NCBI RefSeq assembly: GCF_000315795.1
Contig: NZ_ANHY01000008.1
Location: 124,001-188,000, forward strand
Direction: 5' to 3'
DNA from: Caenispirillum salinarum AK4
Lineage (GTDB): Bacteria > Pseudomonadota > Alphaproteobacteria > Rhodospirillales > Rhodospirillaceae
DNA length: 64,000 nt
Made by a program: the position numbers and the translations under genes. Position 1 is the stretch's first letter. Each line of letters starts with the position of its first letter. The notes beneath the pieces are model-generated. The model saw nothing but the letters and a program-made list of their open reading frames with translations. It made no database searches and had not been told where the DNA came from. Positions 46,677-55,201 of this stretch are shown here, piece by piece.

Positions 46677-46930
46677 CTGTGGCCTGGCGGGGCGGCAATG
46701 GACGGGCCCGGCCGCCATCTACGTTCTAGCGAGGCGGTAGCGGCATGTGGTCTGGTGGGGCGGCAACGGGCGATGCTTGCGGCCGAACCGGCGGCCGCCC
46801 CAGAATACGGTCACGCGGCCCCTGTGGTTTGGCCGGGCGGCAACGGGCGATGGTTGCGGCCGAGCCCGCGACGGTCCCAGAATACGGTGATCAGGCGGCC
46901 CCTGTGGCTTGGCGGGGCGGCAATGGACGG
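46677..46930. repeat. Degenerate GC-rich tandem repeat, about four units
   Basis: A TGTGG-YYTGG-NGGGGCGGCAA core recurs at 46677, 46745, 46821 and 46901 (spacings about 68, 76 and 80 bases); two units also share CCCAGAATACGGT and the following GCGGCCC. First and last units end in ATGGACGGG, the middle two in CGGGCGAT. No open frame through it shows coding character. Its role is unknown: it could be a binding-site array, an RNA or the debris of a duplicated element. Confidence 0.7.
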
Positions 46931-46976
46931 GACCGATCGCCGTCGGCATCCCGATAATCTCGATTTCGGTGGCGCT

Positions 46977-47516
46977 ATGGACGCAGACGAATTCGCCGCG
47001 CGTTATTCTACAGAGAACCATGTCCTGCTAATTGACGGCGCTGTAGTCGGCCGTCCTCCAGTTTCTGACGAGCATGCCATCCTTGTCGCGACGCTCGCTG
47101 AACTGACAGGTGCTGCGCTGCGAAACTCGCCTGTCAAGTGCCGCCCCGCTATCGGGACGGGCCTCGTCATCCCTGGCAGTAACCAGGGTCTTGAAAACGA
47201 CAGCTATCTTTGCCCTGACTTGCAGGTGCAGTGTCTTGGCAGCGGCGGCCAACGTGTCCCTGTGCTCGTTGTCGAGGTGCTTCCGACGGCGGGTATAGAT
47301 CGCATGATGAGCAGCAAGATACGCGCATACAAGTCGATCGCCTCGATCTCCGATATCGTTGTTCTCAATCCTGACATGATGTCTGCCGTTCATCATCGTC
47401 GGCGGAGCGGCATCTGGGCAGTGGCCGTCCTTTTAGGTGGCGGGGCCGCCATTTCTCTTGAAAAGTGGGCAATTAGCATAACGCTACAGCGGATATACGC
47501 AGACCTGCATATCTGA
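46977..47516 (+). CDS. Uma2 family (putative restriction endonuclease-like) protein
   Basis: 179 residues. The Uma2/DUF820 pattern is visible: CPDLQVQC, VPVLVVEVLPTAGIDRM (core beta strands with acidic residues), SKIRAYKSIASISDIVVLNP and a final IYADLHI. The fold is PD-(D/E)XK nuclease-like; most members are uncharacterised. ATG 46977 is used because everything upstream in frame is the tandem repeat. First gene inside the element. Confidence 0.75.
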   Translation: MDADEFAARYSTENHVLLIDGAVVGRPPVSDEHAILVATLAELTGAALRNSPVKCRPAIGTGLVIPGSNQGLENDSYLCPDLQVQCLGSGGQRVPVLVVEVLPTAGIDRMMSSKIRAYKSIASISDIVVLNPDMMSAVHHRRRSGIWAVAVLLGGGAAISLEKWAISITLQRIYADLHI

Positions 47517-47831
47517 CCGTCGGCGACAGCGCTCGCTTCAGAGCAGTCGCCTTCAGCATTAAGGCCGCAGTCACCTGCTCCGCGTGCCAGGAGCGGACAG
47601 GCGCTTGACGTTACCAGCGGGCAACACGGGGAAGCGCTTGACGCTCACGCAGGACCGTGGAGCCACGACGGCTCTCGGCCATTGCACAGCCGTCAGTGGA
47701 ATCCTAAATAAGACAGTGCGACGACCGCAGTGCTTCTCCATCGGCGTCGATCCTCAAATCCAATCAATTGAGCCTTCGCTTTCTGGGTTCTTTCCGGAGA
47801 GATGAAGTGCGCTTGAACGGAGTGCACTGCG
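47517..47831. other. Intergenic stretch without a supported gene
   Basis: Moderate GC. An open frame at 47584-47805 has no ribosome site and no recognisable protein. Mixed short direct repeats of GGAAGCGCTTGACG type (47602 and 47631) are the only structure noticed. Confidence 0.5.
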
Positions 47832-48533
47832 TTGACGTGGAACAAATACACCCTTGAACATATTCCGGGCGCGGTCCGAAATGCTATTACAAGAGCGTTG
47901 AGGGAGCCGCCGCTAACGATGAGTGATCGTGTGATTTCTGATGCGAGTGCCATTTACCTGAACTGGAATGGACATGTGCATCACACGGCGTTACTGGCGA
48001 GCACCATGCTCGAAGCGACCGTTGCACCTGAAGTCGCTGTGCGAGTTCATAGCGACGTTAGGTGGACCGGAATATGCAATTGCATGGCGCAAATGGACAG
48101 GGACGAGAAAGCTGTTATTGCGGCACTCGCCGGCGTGACGCGGGATGAGGCGGAGTATCCATATCAAGGTAACTTCAATCGCCATCTCCGGGCCCTGATC
48201 AATAGGCCGACGGTGGCTCCTTTTTTCGAGATTTCTGAACAAGACGACGGAACACACTATAGCGTCAGACCCGCGGGGTTTGACCGGCCGGGCGGGCTTG
48301 AGTCGCTTACCATCATTAGAAACAGGCGCGAGCTTCGCCAGGCTCCTCTCCCCTCCCGCGTTGTGATCGCTCTCTTAACCGCGGCCTACGGCAACGCCGA
48401 TCTCGCACGCGAGGCGTTTAAGGGGCCTGGGCTAGCTCTGAAAGCTGGAGACGCCGCAGTGGCGTTGAATGAGCTTCCGGCCGATTTCCGAAATGATGCA
48501 TTGCTACTGGCGGCTACTTTCTGTGGCTGGTGA
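47832..48533 (+). CDS. Hypothetical protein of the mobile element
   Basis: 233 residues from TTG 47832, or about 204 from ATG 47919. Soluble, no signal peptide. Regions such as LNWNGHVHHTALLASTMLEA and RRELRQAPLPSRVVIALLTAAYG look well folded, and codon use is lower in GC than the chromosome. No family recognised. A strong terminator follows at once. No neighbour suggests a function. Confidence 0.6.
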   Translation: MTWNKYTLEHIPGAVRNAITRALREPPLTMSDRVISDASAIYLNWNGHVHHTALLASTMLEATVAPEVAVRVHSDVRWTGICNCMAQMDRDEKAVIAALAGVTRDEAEYPYQGNFNRHLRALINRPTVAPFFEISEQDDGTHYSVRPAGFDRPGGLESLTIIRNRRELRQAPLPSRVVIALLTAAYGNADLAREAFKGPGLALKAGDAAVALNELPADFRNDALLLAATFCGW

Positions 48534-48542
48534 GTATAGGTT

Positions 48543-48584
48543 CCCGGAGGCTACATGCTCTCTAGCCTCCGGGGCCATTTTTGT
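48543..48584 (+). terminator. Intrinsic terminator after the hypothetical gene
   Basis: Eleven-base stem (48543-48553 with 48563-48573), nine-base loop and a T-rich tail (CCATTTTTGTTTT). Confidence 0.8.
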
Positions 48585-48720
48585 TTTCGGCGTGGCGATT
48601 AGCCTTGGGGACTAACTTATACACATAAAGGTCCGCAACGAACATGTATTTTAAGTATTTATATTTATCTGGAAACTGCATTATGATTATTAAGTGTTTT
48701 TCGGGCGAGGAGCAAGCCAT

Positions 48721-48774
48721 GCCTTTGTAGCCACAGTTGTGGCTACAAAGGCTGCATCTGGGGCTCCGCCCCAG
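48721..48774. other. Candidate origin of transfer (oriT)
   Basis: Two stacked inverted repeats lie immediately upstream of mobC: a perfect 15-base arm pair (48721-48735 with 48738-48752, two-base spacer) and CTGGGGC-TCC-GCCCCAG (48758-48774). Such paired hairpins just before mobC/relaxase genes are the usual oriT layout of mobilizable elements. The nick site cannot be read from the sequence alone. Confidence 0.6.
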
Positions 48775-48798
48775 ACCCGGTTCCGTTGTGGGGGTACT

Positions 48799-49119
48799 AT
48801 GAAAAAGCGCGAGCATATTATTCGATTAAGAACAAGTTCTGAAGAGCTTAACGAAATGCGTCTTCGCGCCGATGCCGCGGGATTATCTCTCTCTGACTAT
48901 CTCCGAAAGCGTGGGCTGACTTGGCATATTCCGGCAAATGCACGAGCGCTTTCTGGCATTGCGGCAGACCTTGGGCGCATTGGCAACAATTTAAACCAGA
49001 TCGCCAGGGCCGCGAACCGCGGCGATTTGGACAACCTCCAGGCGGATCATAGAAAAGCTTTGATGATACTCGAGCGCCGAATGCGAGATCTCCGCGCTTT
49101 GCTCGTGAATTCATCATGA
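48799..49119 (+). CDS. mobC: MobC-like relaxosome accessory protein
   Basis: 106 residues. N-terminal ribbon-helix-helix-like part (HIIRLRTSSEELNEMRLRADAAGLSLSDYLR), then the MobC signature ALSGIAADLGRIGNNLNQIARAAN. These proteins open DNA at oriT for the relaxase. Overlaps the relaxase start by four bases (ATGA). The start at 48799 is after the oriT hairpins; an upstream extension runs through them and is rejected. Confidence 0.9.
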   Translation: MKKREHIIRLRTSSEELNEMRLRADAAGLSLSDYLRKRGLTWHIPANARALSGIAADLGRIGNNLNQIARAANRGDLDNLQADHRKALMILERRMRDLRALLVNSS

Positions 49120-50408
49120 TCAGCAAAGGTGTGCGCGGATCCAGTTTCGCGGGAGTCCTCCGCTATGTTGCCGATCAAAAAGATGCGGAGGTTGTCGGTG
49201 AATGGAATCTTGGGACCGAAAATCCGCATCACGCCGCAGCGTTGATGAAACTGACCGCTAATGCATCGCGATGTGAAAGGCCTGTCTATCATGTGTCTAT
49301 GCGGCCAGATCCTCGCGATCGAGCACTAAGCAACGAAGAGTGGCTTCAAATCTGCGGAATGATGATGAAAAGCCTCGGACTTGAACACCATCAATGCTTC
49401 GCAGTGCTCCATGGCGCAGGGTCACAGCGGCATGCGCATGCTATCTTCAATCGTGTCAATGGTGGAAAGGCGGCGCCGCTGCGGCATGATTACGCGCAGC
49501 GAGAGCGTACAATGCGACAGATCGAGCACGTCTTCAGACTGCGGCCAGTGGAAGGGCGCTTTTACGACGCCGTCGGTCGTGACCGCAGGCCCGCGGAACG
49601 CACGGCTCGAGTTCAGGGACTAGAACCACCGGAACGTCCGCGCCACTCGAAAACTACCGGGGAAGTCAGATGTGAACGGCGCGCGGGTAGGAGTTCCAGA
49701 GCTCATCGGATCGTAAGTACGGTAGCAAAAGCAAGCGCGGGAGGTGCGTTCATCAGCGCTATTGCGGAAGAAGACTTGGTTCTTTGCCGAGGGCAAAAGA
49801 GCGGGTTTGTTGTGTTCGACACTCGGTCTGGTCGAAGCGTCTCTCTGTCGAGGATTCTGTCCCGCGACGCTCGGGACCAGGTGCTTCCGGGCATTGATCG
49901 GAACGCGCTCCCGGCCGCTCGACGGGCGGCTTTTTGGCTTGCGAGTCACCGGTCATCGCAGGAGCGAGTAGAGCAACCTGTCCGCAATCTGGAAGCGGAA
50001 TTGGCCCGGAGAAGCGTGAAACGCGCTTCGGTCGAGCAGCACCAGGCGCATAGTCAAAACATCGTCTCAGAAGCCACGCAATGGGCATCAGCGGCCCAGT
50101 CGGGGGCGCCGCTCGTGGCTGCTTCAGAACGTCGGCATCTAAGAACCGCTCGAACTGCCGTTACGCTGCGGGCAAATCTTCCGGTCGTCGCCAATGGGTA
50201 TCTAGCGAGGTTGCACGAGCAAATGGCCACCTTGCTCGCAGAATATGCTACCGAGCGGTCGTTCACGCTGCGGATTAGCTTATTGACGAGAATCGAGGAA
50301 AAGGAACGCCAGATTGCTCTTGAAAGGGAGCGAGTGGGGCAGAGCAGTTCAGCCGGCGCAGATTCGAGGGATACCAGCAGAGCTGGCTTTCGTGCGAGAA
50401 CCCGGTGA
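49116..50408 (+). CDS. MOB_P-type relaxase / mobilization nuclease
   Basis: 430 residues. The N-terminal relaxase domain begins with the likely nucleophile region VLRYVADQKDAE (Tyr17), then YHVSMRPDPRDRALSNEEW (motif II) and QRHAHAIFNRV, the His-rich metal-binding motif III. Cuts one strand at oriT and stays bound to the 5' end. The C-terminal 200 residues are helical and without recognised domain. Overlaps mobC by four bases. No T4SS genes are in view, so the element is mobilizable rather than self-transmissible (inference). Confidence 0.9.
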   Translation: MISKGVRGSSFAGVLRYVADQKDAEVVGEWNLGTENPHHAAALMKLTANASRCERPVYHVSMRPDPRDRALSNEEWLQICGMMMKSLGLEHHQCFAVLHGAGSQRHAHAIFNRVNGGKAAPLRHDYAQRERTMRQIEHVFRLRPVEGRFYDAVGRDRRPAERTARVQGLEPPERPRHSKTTGEVRCERRAGRSSRAHRIVSTVAKASAGGAFISAIAEEDLVLCRGQKSGFVVFDTRSGRSVSLSRILSRDARDQVLPGIDRNALPAARRAAFWLASHRSSQERVEQPVRNLEAELARRSVKRASVEQHQAHSQNIVSEATQWASAAQSGAPLVAASERRHLRTARTAVTLRANLPVVANGYLARLHEQMATLLAEYATERSFTLRISLLTRIEEKERQIALERERVGQSSSAGADSRDTSRAGFRARTR

Positions 50409-50563
50409 TCGGCCTCCTCGCCCCTCCGGGGCTGCGGGCGGCCCGAGCGCCGCGAATGCCGACGCTGTTGCGTCGGCGGCGCAAGCGCCGGTTTTGGGGG
50501 GTAAAAAGGGGGTGGGGCCAAAGGCCCCTGGCTTTGCCATCATATACCACCACGGACCGTGTC

Positions 50564-51868
50564 TCACTTCGACGGCTTGCCCCTGCGATACCATGTCGAT
50601 CGCGAAATTCCCAATGCTTCCCAAGGTCTTTCCGCGCTCGCTGAGCCGGCTCGAACGGTTTCAAGATACGATGCCCGGTCAAGCTGACCGTTACGTCGAC
50701 GCCGTTCCGCTTCAGCGACCCCCTTCAGCTCGCGCCGCCGGTCTCGGTCTATAAGTGCGCGAAGCCCCGCTTGGCGCATCTCATCGCCAGTGATGTTGAG
50801 CATAAAAATGATCGTCGCAGCGGAATAGCGGTAGCGTGGATCGATCTTCTGGCCTTCCCACTGTCCTGTCTCGCCTCGTCCTGCGGCTGCTGTTCGCCTC
50901 AACACAGCCGACACATGCTGATCGATCTCATGCGACGTCCAGCCCGAGCCGGCCTCGCTCGCAAGGCCTTGGCACTCGCGGCGCAGCATGCTTTGGGGGA
51001 CGACAAACGACATTGCGAGGCAGGCCAGGAATAGCCAGTCGTTCCGGTGTCCCGGCGGTAATCCGTTGGGCCACCGATGTTGACGAAGGCGGCGGAGGTC
51101 TGCGAGAACTGCTTCCCACCAGGTGGTTATGCTCAAAGATTTCTTGGATTTATTGGACAGCTTCCTATCTGTGCGGCGGTTCGTTTTTCTTTTTTTGCGT
51201 GAAGAAATCTCTTCTCTCGTAAGGTCAAGAACCTCGAAAGCAAAATCATCAAAAGTGTAGCGGTAGGGCTCCTGATGCTTGGGCCACACAAGCCGAACCG
51301 TTTTTCCAGATTTGCCGTTGATGGTTCCGGCAAGTCTAAAAACCCGCGCTGCGTCGAGAGCCCGGCGATCCGCGCCATGAGTTGTCAGAACTGTCGCTAA
51401 TTTCCGTTGTACCGCGGTCCACCTTTCTAGGGCGGATGCCGGCAAGGGCTCGATGAGCCAGGTGCATAGCAGCCCGCGGCCGGTGAACAGAATATACGAC
51501 GGCTGGGGTACGCCCTCATCATCTAAACAGAGAAGTACGTACTGGGCAACAGCTTCCGGGGTTGAGTGGGCAAGGGAGGGGACATTGTAATAATCAAGGT
51601 CCACATAGCAGGCTTTCAGCGAGGCAATATTTACGACCCTCCTCCACCTATAAAATGCGTTCTGACTCATGAAGATGTCGTGCCGTCCTGCAAGGTTTTC
51701 AGCTTCATGATGCAGATCGGCAATCGCCATTAATTTTTCAGACCAGTGATGACCGCCGGTTATTACGGCGGCGCCGCCACGCCCCCCGGCAGGATGAAGT
51801 AGTGAGGTATGTTGAGCTGCTCCAATTGAGGACTGATCCGGGCCGTTTAGCTTTCGTGTGATGAACAT
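50564..51868 (-). CDS. RepB/primase-like replication protein
   Basis: About 434 residues (450 if started at 51916). The first half has the archaeo-eukaryotic primase-like YVDLDYYN acidic motif, ILFTGRGLLCTWLIEPLP and ARVFRLAGTINGKSG, typical of RepB-primase replication proteins of mobile elements. The second half has a positively charged linker (SSRKKRKTNRRTDRK) and helical WTSHEIDQHVSAVLRR. Start 51868 has GCGGAG at twelve bases and is preferred; the upstream ATGs lack a site. Convergent with the relaxase gene across 155 bases. Confidence 0.78.
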   Translation of the reverse strand: MFITRKLNGPDQSSIGAAQHTSLLHPAGGRGGAAVITGGHHWSEKLMAIADLHHEAENLAGRHDIFMSQNAFYRWRRVVNIASLKACYVDLDYYNVPSLAHSTPEAVAQYVLLCLDDEGVPQPSYILFTGRGLLCTWLIEPLPASALERWTAVQRKLATVLTTHGADRRALDAARVFRLAGTINGKSGKTVRLVWPKHQEPYRYTFDDFAFEVLDLTREEISSRKKRKTNRRTDRKLSNKSKKSLSITTWWEAVLADLRRLRQHRWPNGLPPGHRNDWLFLACLAMSFVVPQSMLRRECQGLASEAGSGWTSHEIDQHVSAVLRRTAAAGRGETGQWEGQKIDPRYRYSAATIIFMLNITGDEMRQAGLRALIDRDRRRELKGVAEAERRRRNGQLDRASYLETVRAGSASAERPWEALGISRSTWYRRGKPSK

Positions 51869-52122
51869 ATAAACTGACTCCGCAAGATATTGAGCCGCAA
51901 TTGACGGCATCCGCATGGCGTCTGCGGATATCTTCGGAAGTAGTCTTTTTGCTATGTGCGACCAGTGTGCGCGTGTGGGCGTGCCTGAACGTCGCGAAAC
52001 GAACAGCAGGGCGTCAGTCTGTGCGTTCAGAGGCAGCTTGCTATTCCGGTGGCAGCCTTGTGGCCGGTCTGCCGCGTGGTGGCGCGGCGACAGACCGGCT
52101 GTTGCTCAACGGAGCTGCTTTC

Positions 52123-52554
52123 ATGAAACGTAAGATGTGCACTACTTCTGTAAAAACGATCGATTTGCCCCTCGAGTCAGTCACCGGTGTCGCATGGCGT
52201 CCGCTTAACGGCGTCGATTTGCAGATTGTGGCGCGCCGAACGGTGTGGACATTTAGCGCCACTCCTTCCAGCCAACTTCCGCCGCCAGTTGCAGAAGCAA
52301 TCGGCAATATCGTGGCTGGCACTGTTGCAGAGCGGCGCGGCGTCCGACATCCGCGATATTGGGATCTGTTGATTCCTACTACAGCTCCGGAGGATCCAGA
52401 TGACTTTCCAGTCGACCCGCTCGGCGTAGCTGTTTGGCCTTGGCGGGAGCAACTAAAATCGGCCGGTTGGGACGCGGTCGTGGCGGAAGCTCCGACGCCC
52501 TTTGGTCCTGCGATGATAATTGGGTTTCAGCCTTTTTCCCCCCCGAGCTGCTAA
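52123..52554 (+). CDS. Hypothetical protein, possibly cut by the IS insertion
   Basis: 143 residues; no family recognised. WRPLNGVDLQIVARRTVWTF and YWDLLIPTTAPEDPDDFPVD look like folded beta-rich sequence. GGAG eight bases upstream of ATG 52123 supports the start. The stop lies at the very edge of the IS3 remnant, so the natural C-terminus may be lost. The leader (52063-52099) holds a hairpin of GCCGGTCTG / CAGACCGGC arms, a possible regulatory structure. Confidence 0.55.
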   Translation: MKRKMCTTSVKTIDLPLESVTGVAWRPLNGVDLQIVARRTVWTFSATPSSQLPPPVAEAIGNIVAGTVAERRGVRHPRYWDLLIPTTAPEDPDDFPVDPLGVAVWPWREQLKSAGWDAVVAEAPTPFGPAMIIGFQPFSPPSC

Positions 52555-52559
52555 ATGAC

Positions 52560-53300
52560 TTTCCTGATCCTGGGCTGGAGGCAGAGGATTCTGACGTAGC
52601 CTTTCAAACCAGCATGTTCCAAGAGTTGCAGCAGGCGACGATGATGGCTGTCTGGTGGGGCCAGACCTGGAGGCGTTGTCCATCGGCTTGCCCGGCCTGC
52701 TGAAGTCCAGCGTGATGCCGTTGCTCCAGGCCCACAGGTCGAGATCCTTCGACACGAACTCGGGGCCGTTATCGACCCAGATCTCCTTGGGCACGCCTCA
52801 AACGGCCGTGACGCGCTCCAGCGTCTCGACGTCGTCGGCCACGGTAGGTGTGGCGCACGTCGAGCGCCGGGCACAGTCGGCTGTAGGCATCGACGATCGT
52901 CAGGAGGCGGATGCGGCGGCCGTCGAACAACTGGTCGGCCATGAAGTCCATCGCCCACACCTGGTTGGGCGCGGTCGCCACCGGGCGCGTCTCACGCTGC
53001 TTTGCGGCGACCTTGCGCTTCGGCGCCCTGGCCCGCAGTTGCAGCCCTTCCAGCCTGTACAGACGATGGACACGCTTGAGGTTCACACCCCAGCCCTCCC
53101 GTTACAGCAGGATGTGGATGCGCCGGTAGCCTTAAGCCGCACGCGGGTTTCCGCGATCTCGCGGATGCGTTTGCGGAGGTCAGCCTGCGCGCCGCGGATG
53201 GAGCGGTAGTGATAGCTCGACCGCTCAGCCTTGAGGACCGCGCAGGCACGGCGGATGGTGACCCGCCAGGTCTGACGCACATGGTCCACCAGCTCCCGTC
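52560..53300 (-). pseudogene. IS3 family transposase OrfB, frame-disrupted
   Basis: Pieces of the DDE transposase lie in different frames: VRQTWRVTIRRACAVLKAER, then MNLKRVHRLYRLEGLQLRAR with MDFMADQLFDGRR and IVDAYSRLC, then PKEIWVDNGPEFVSKDLDLW and DFSRPGKPMDNA. At least three frame changes and one in-frame stop separate them, and the C-terminal Glu region is lost. Not functional. Confidence 0.85.
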
Positions 53301-53312
53301 GGCGCGCAGGCC

Positions 53313-53579
53313 TTAGAGCTTTCGCTTGATGACGTCTTGGAGCATCTCCTTGTCGAGCGCCAGGTCGGCGACGATGCGCTTGAGGCGGCCGTCCTCCTCC
53401 TCAAGCTGGCGCAGCCGCTTCATCTCCGACGGCATCAGGCCGCCGTACTTCTTGCGCCAGCGGTAGTAGGTCTGCACCGAGATCCCGGCCTTGCGGCAGA
53501 CCTCCTCAACCGCCGTGCCCTCCTCGGCCTGGCGCAGGATGAACGCGATTTGCGCCTCGCTGAAGTTCGACCTCTCCAT
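53313..53579 (-). CDS. IS3 family transposase OrfA
   Basis: 88 residues: helix-turn-helix of the IS3 type (NFSEAQIAFILRQAEEG, CRKAGISVQTYYRWRKKYGG) and a leucine-zipper-like end (LRQLEEEDGRLKRIVADLAL). It appears intact; with orfB broken, no functional OrfAB fusion can form. Confidence 0.85.
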   Translation of the reverse strand: MERSNFSEAQIAFILRQAEEGTAVEEVCRKAGISVQTYYRWRKKYGGLMPSEMKRLRQLEEEDGRLKRIVADLALDKEMLQDVIKRKL

Positions 53580-53657
53580 CGTCGTCTCCCGGTTGCTCGT
53601 CGTCCACGGTAACCGAGAATTTTCTCACCTCAAGTGGTCCAGGAAACCGGGAGGAGG

Positions 53658-54797
53658 TCATTTGGTTTGGAGCCTGTTGACCAGTTTTCCCGGAGAAAAG
53701 ATGCCTGCGCCATACCTGATATCTGGCCCGACCTTTCCGGCGTCCTCGAACCCACCTCCAATTAGCGAAAGAATCTCTTGGGCCTCTACATTCGGAAACG
53801 CGCTCCAGAGGCAGGCTGCAAGGCCGGCTGCATGTGGTGCGGCAAACGATGTCCCGCTCTCTATTCTATACTTGCGATCGGGAGAAGGGCCTACAACTGC
53901 TGCTCCCGGAAAAACGCAGTCTGGCGCGACATAAGATCCCATTCCTGCATAGACGGAGCTTTCCGACCAGCCAATGACGTCGCCTCCACTTCGGTGCCAA
54001 ACAGTACCGCTTTGATCGTGCGCGCCCACGCCCACAACTAGACTCTCGGGATAATTTGCCGGCGAGATCGTTGGGAAGTCACCTCCAAACGAATTGCCGA
54101 TCCCCGCGAATACAATGCAGCCCTCTTCCACCAGCGCCCGAATAGCATCGCTCCACTCGTCATGTAGCCCCGGCCAGCCCACTGAAAGGGAGACGATCTT
54201 GCACTTTTCCTCATAGAACCATTCGAGTGCCGATTGAATGCTGAATACGGACCCGTTCCATCCATCAAGAGCTTTGGCTATGTACATGTCCGCGTCAGGC
54301 GCTATCCCTCGAGCCATTCCGTCAGGCTCACTTCCGCACAACACGGAGAGACAAAAGGTTCCGTGCCAGCCGCTGTCGTATGGGGTGGTATTTCGTCGTT
54401 CACCGGTCTGACGGTCGATATCGACGAAAGCGGCAACCCGGGCTTTACTCAGAGCGGGGTGTGAAACATCGGCTCCGCTATCAGCGATGCCAACGCGGAT
54501 GCCGCTACCACGCCCTGCCGCCCGCCATATGCTTTCCACGTCTAACCACTCGGCTCCCCAGTTCGCCTGCTTTTTCACTTCACCAACAGCGGAGATGTCG
54601 GGGACATAAGGAAACGTAAAATTTCGGTTTCCCCAAACCCTCTCGATCTCCACTCCCGGGGTGCCTGAGATTCGCGCCAACTCACCGTCATCCTGAATCC
54701 TCAGGGTCTGATGGCCGCCCGTTGTTCGGGGCCGGAAGGAGACAAGTGAGAAAGGAGAAAAAGTTGTTCTTCTAATCCTTACAAGAACCCCAGCCAT
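53658..54797 (-). CDS. S8 subtilisin-like peptidase of the RiPP-like locus
   Basis: 379 residues, no signal peptide, hence cytoplasmic. Subtilase catalytic residues can be placed: Asp106 (GIADSGAD), His145 (GWHGTFC), the oxyanion Asn235 (GIGNSFGG) and Ser317 (SGTSFAAPHAAG). The first 75 residues form an unassigned domain. Start 54797 has TAGGAGGAAAG upstream. The stop codon coincides with the end of the IS3 remnant, so a short C-terminal loss is possible. It is divergent from the precursor peptide gene and a candidate leader protease. Confidence 0.85.
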   Translation of the reverse strand: MAGVLVRIRRTTFSPFSLVSFRPRTTGGHQTLRIQDDGELARISGTPGVEIERVWGNRNFTFPYVPDISAVGEVKKQANWGAEWLDVESIWRAAGRGSGIRVGIADSGADVSHPALSKARVAAFVDIDRQTGERRNTTPYDSGWHGTFCLSVLCGSEPDGMARGIAPDADMYIAKALDGWNGSVFSIQSALEWFYEEKCKIVSLSVGWPGLHDEWSDAIRALVEEGCIVFAGIGNSFGGDFPTISPANYPESLVVGVGAHDQSGTVWHRSGGDVIGWSESSVYAGMGSYVAPDCVFPGAAVVGPSPDRKYRIESGTSFAAPHAAGLAACLWSAFPNVEAQEILSLIGGGFEDAGKVGPDIRYGAGIFSPGKLVNRLQTK

Positions 54798-54910
54798 TTC
54801 TTTCCTCCTAAACCAGAATAGCATTGGGTTGTCGTTGACAGTGCCTTCCTCTGCCTTCAACGTTACAAGGTAACCGACAACCTCATCAAGATATCTCGGA
54901 GGATTTTGCT

Positions 54911-55201
54911 ATGGCGATCGTAGTTAATCCACAAGACATGTACCTGTCTCCTGAGGGGAAGGTCAAGATTAGCGATCATAATTTATCTAACGGTCTTTTC
55001 AAAAACCAGAAAGAGACAATGGAGGCTATTAAAAAATTTGCTTCCTCTGCGGACATGAGCGATATTTCTTTTGATGAAGATGGATCCGTATTGATAAACA
55101 ACAAGGAGATGGCAGAAAAAGTTAAAGATGCGATCAATAATCCGGTAAGTGGTGTGGCGGCCGGGCAGAGCATCTGTGGGGCCGGTTGTGCTGGACTTTG
55201 A
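54911..55201 (+). CDS. RiPP precursor-like peptide
   Basis: 96 residues. Charged, helical leader-like part (KETMEAIKKFASSADMSD, NKEMAEKVKDAINNP), then a small-residue segment and the C-terminus SICGAGCAGL with the only two cysteines (Cys89 and Cys93). CGGAGG at eight bases before the ATG is a strong ribosome site. The radical SAM gene begins within its last codons, typical of a precursor-maturase pair. No assigned RiPP family fits; Cys-containing core with Gly/Ala suggests a sactipeptide- or ranthipeptide-like thioether product (inference). Confidence 0.7.
   Translation: MAIVVNPQDMYLSPEGKVKISDHNLSNGLFKNQKETMEAIKKFASSADMSDISFDEDGSVLINNKEMAEKVKDAINNPVSGVAAGQSICGAGCAGL

Larger units (their letters stand above)
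52555..53660 (-). mobile_element. Decayed IS3-family insertion sequence
   Basis: About 1.1 kb, read on the minus strand. The outer right end reads TGACCTCCTCCCGGTTTCCT, an IS3-type terminus. The left end near 52555 (TGACTTTCCTGATCC) matches only partly and may be eroded. It contains an intact orfA and a frame-disrupted orfB. No target-site duplication is evident. Confidence 0.75.

Noticed and set aside
48562-48816. 84-codon frame on the minus strand
   Set aside because: Runs through the terminator and the oriT hairpins; no ribosome site and no recognisable protein.
50409-50563. Second oriT or small gene after the relaxase
   Set aside because: GC-rich with short hairpins only; the better oriT candidate lies before mobC, and no coding frame is supported.
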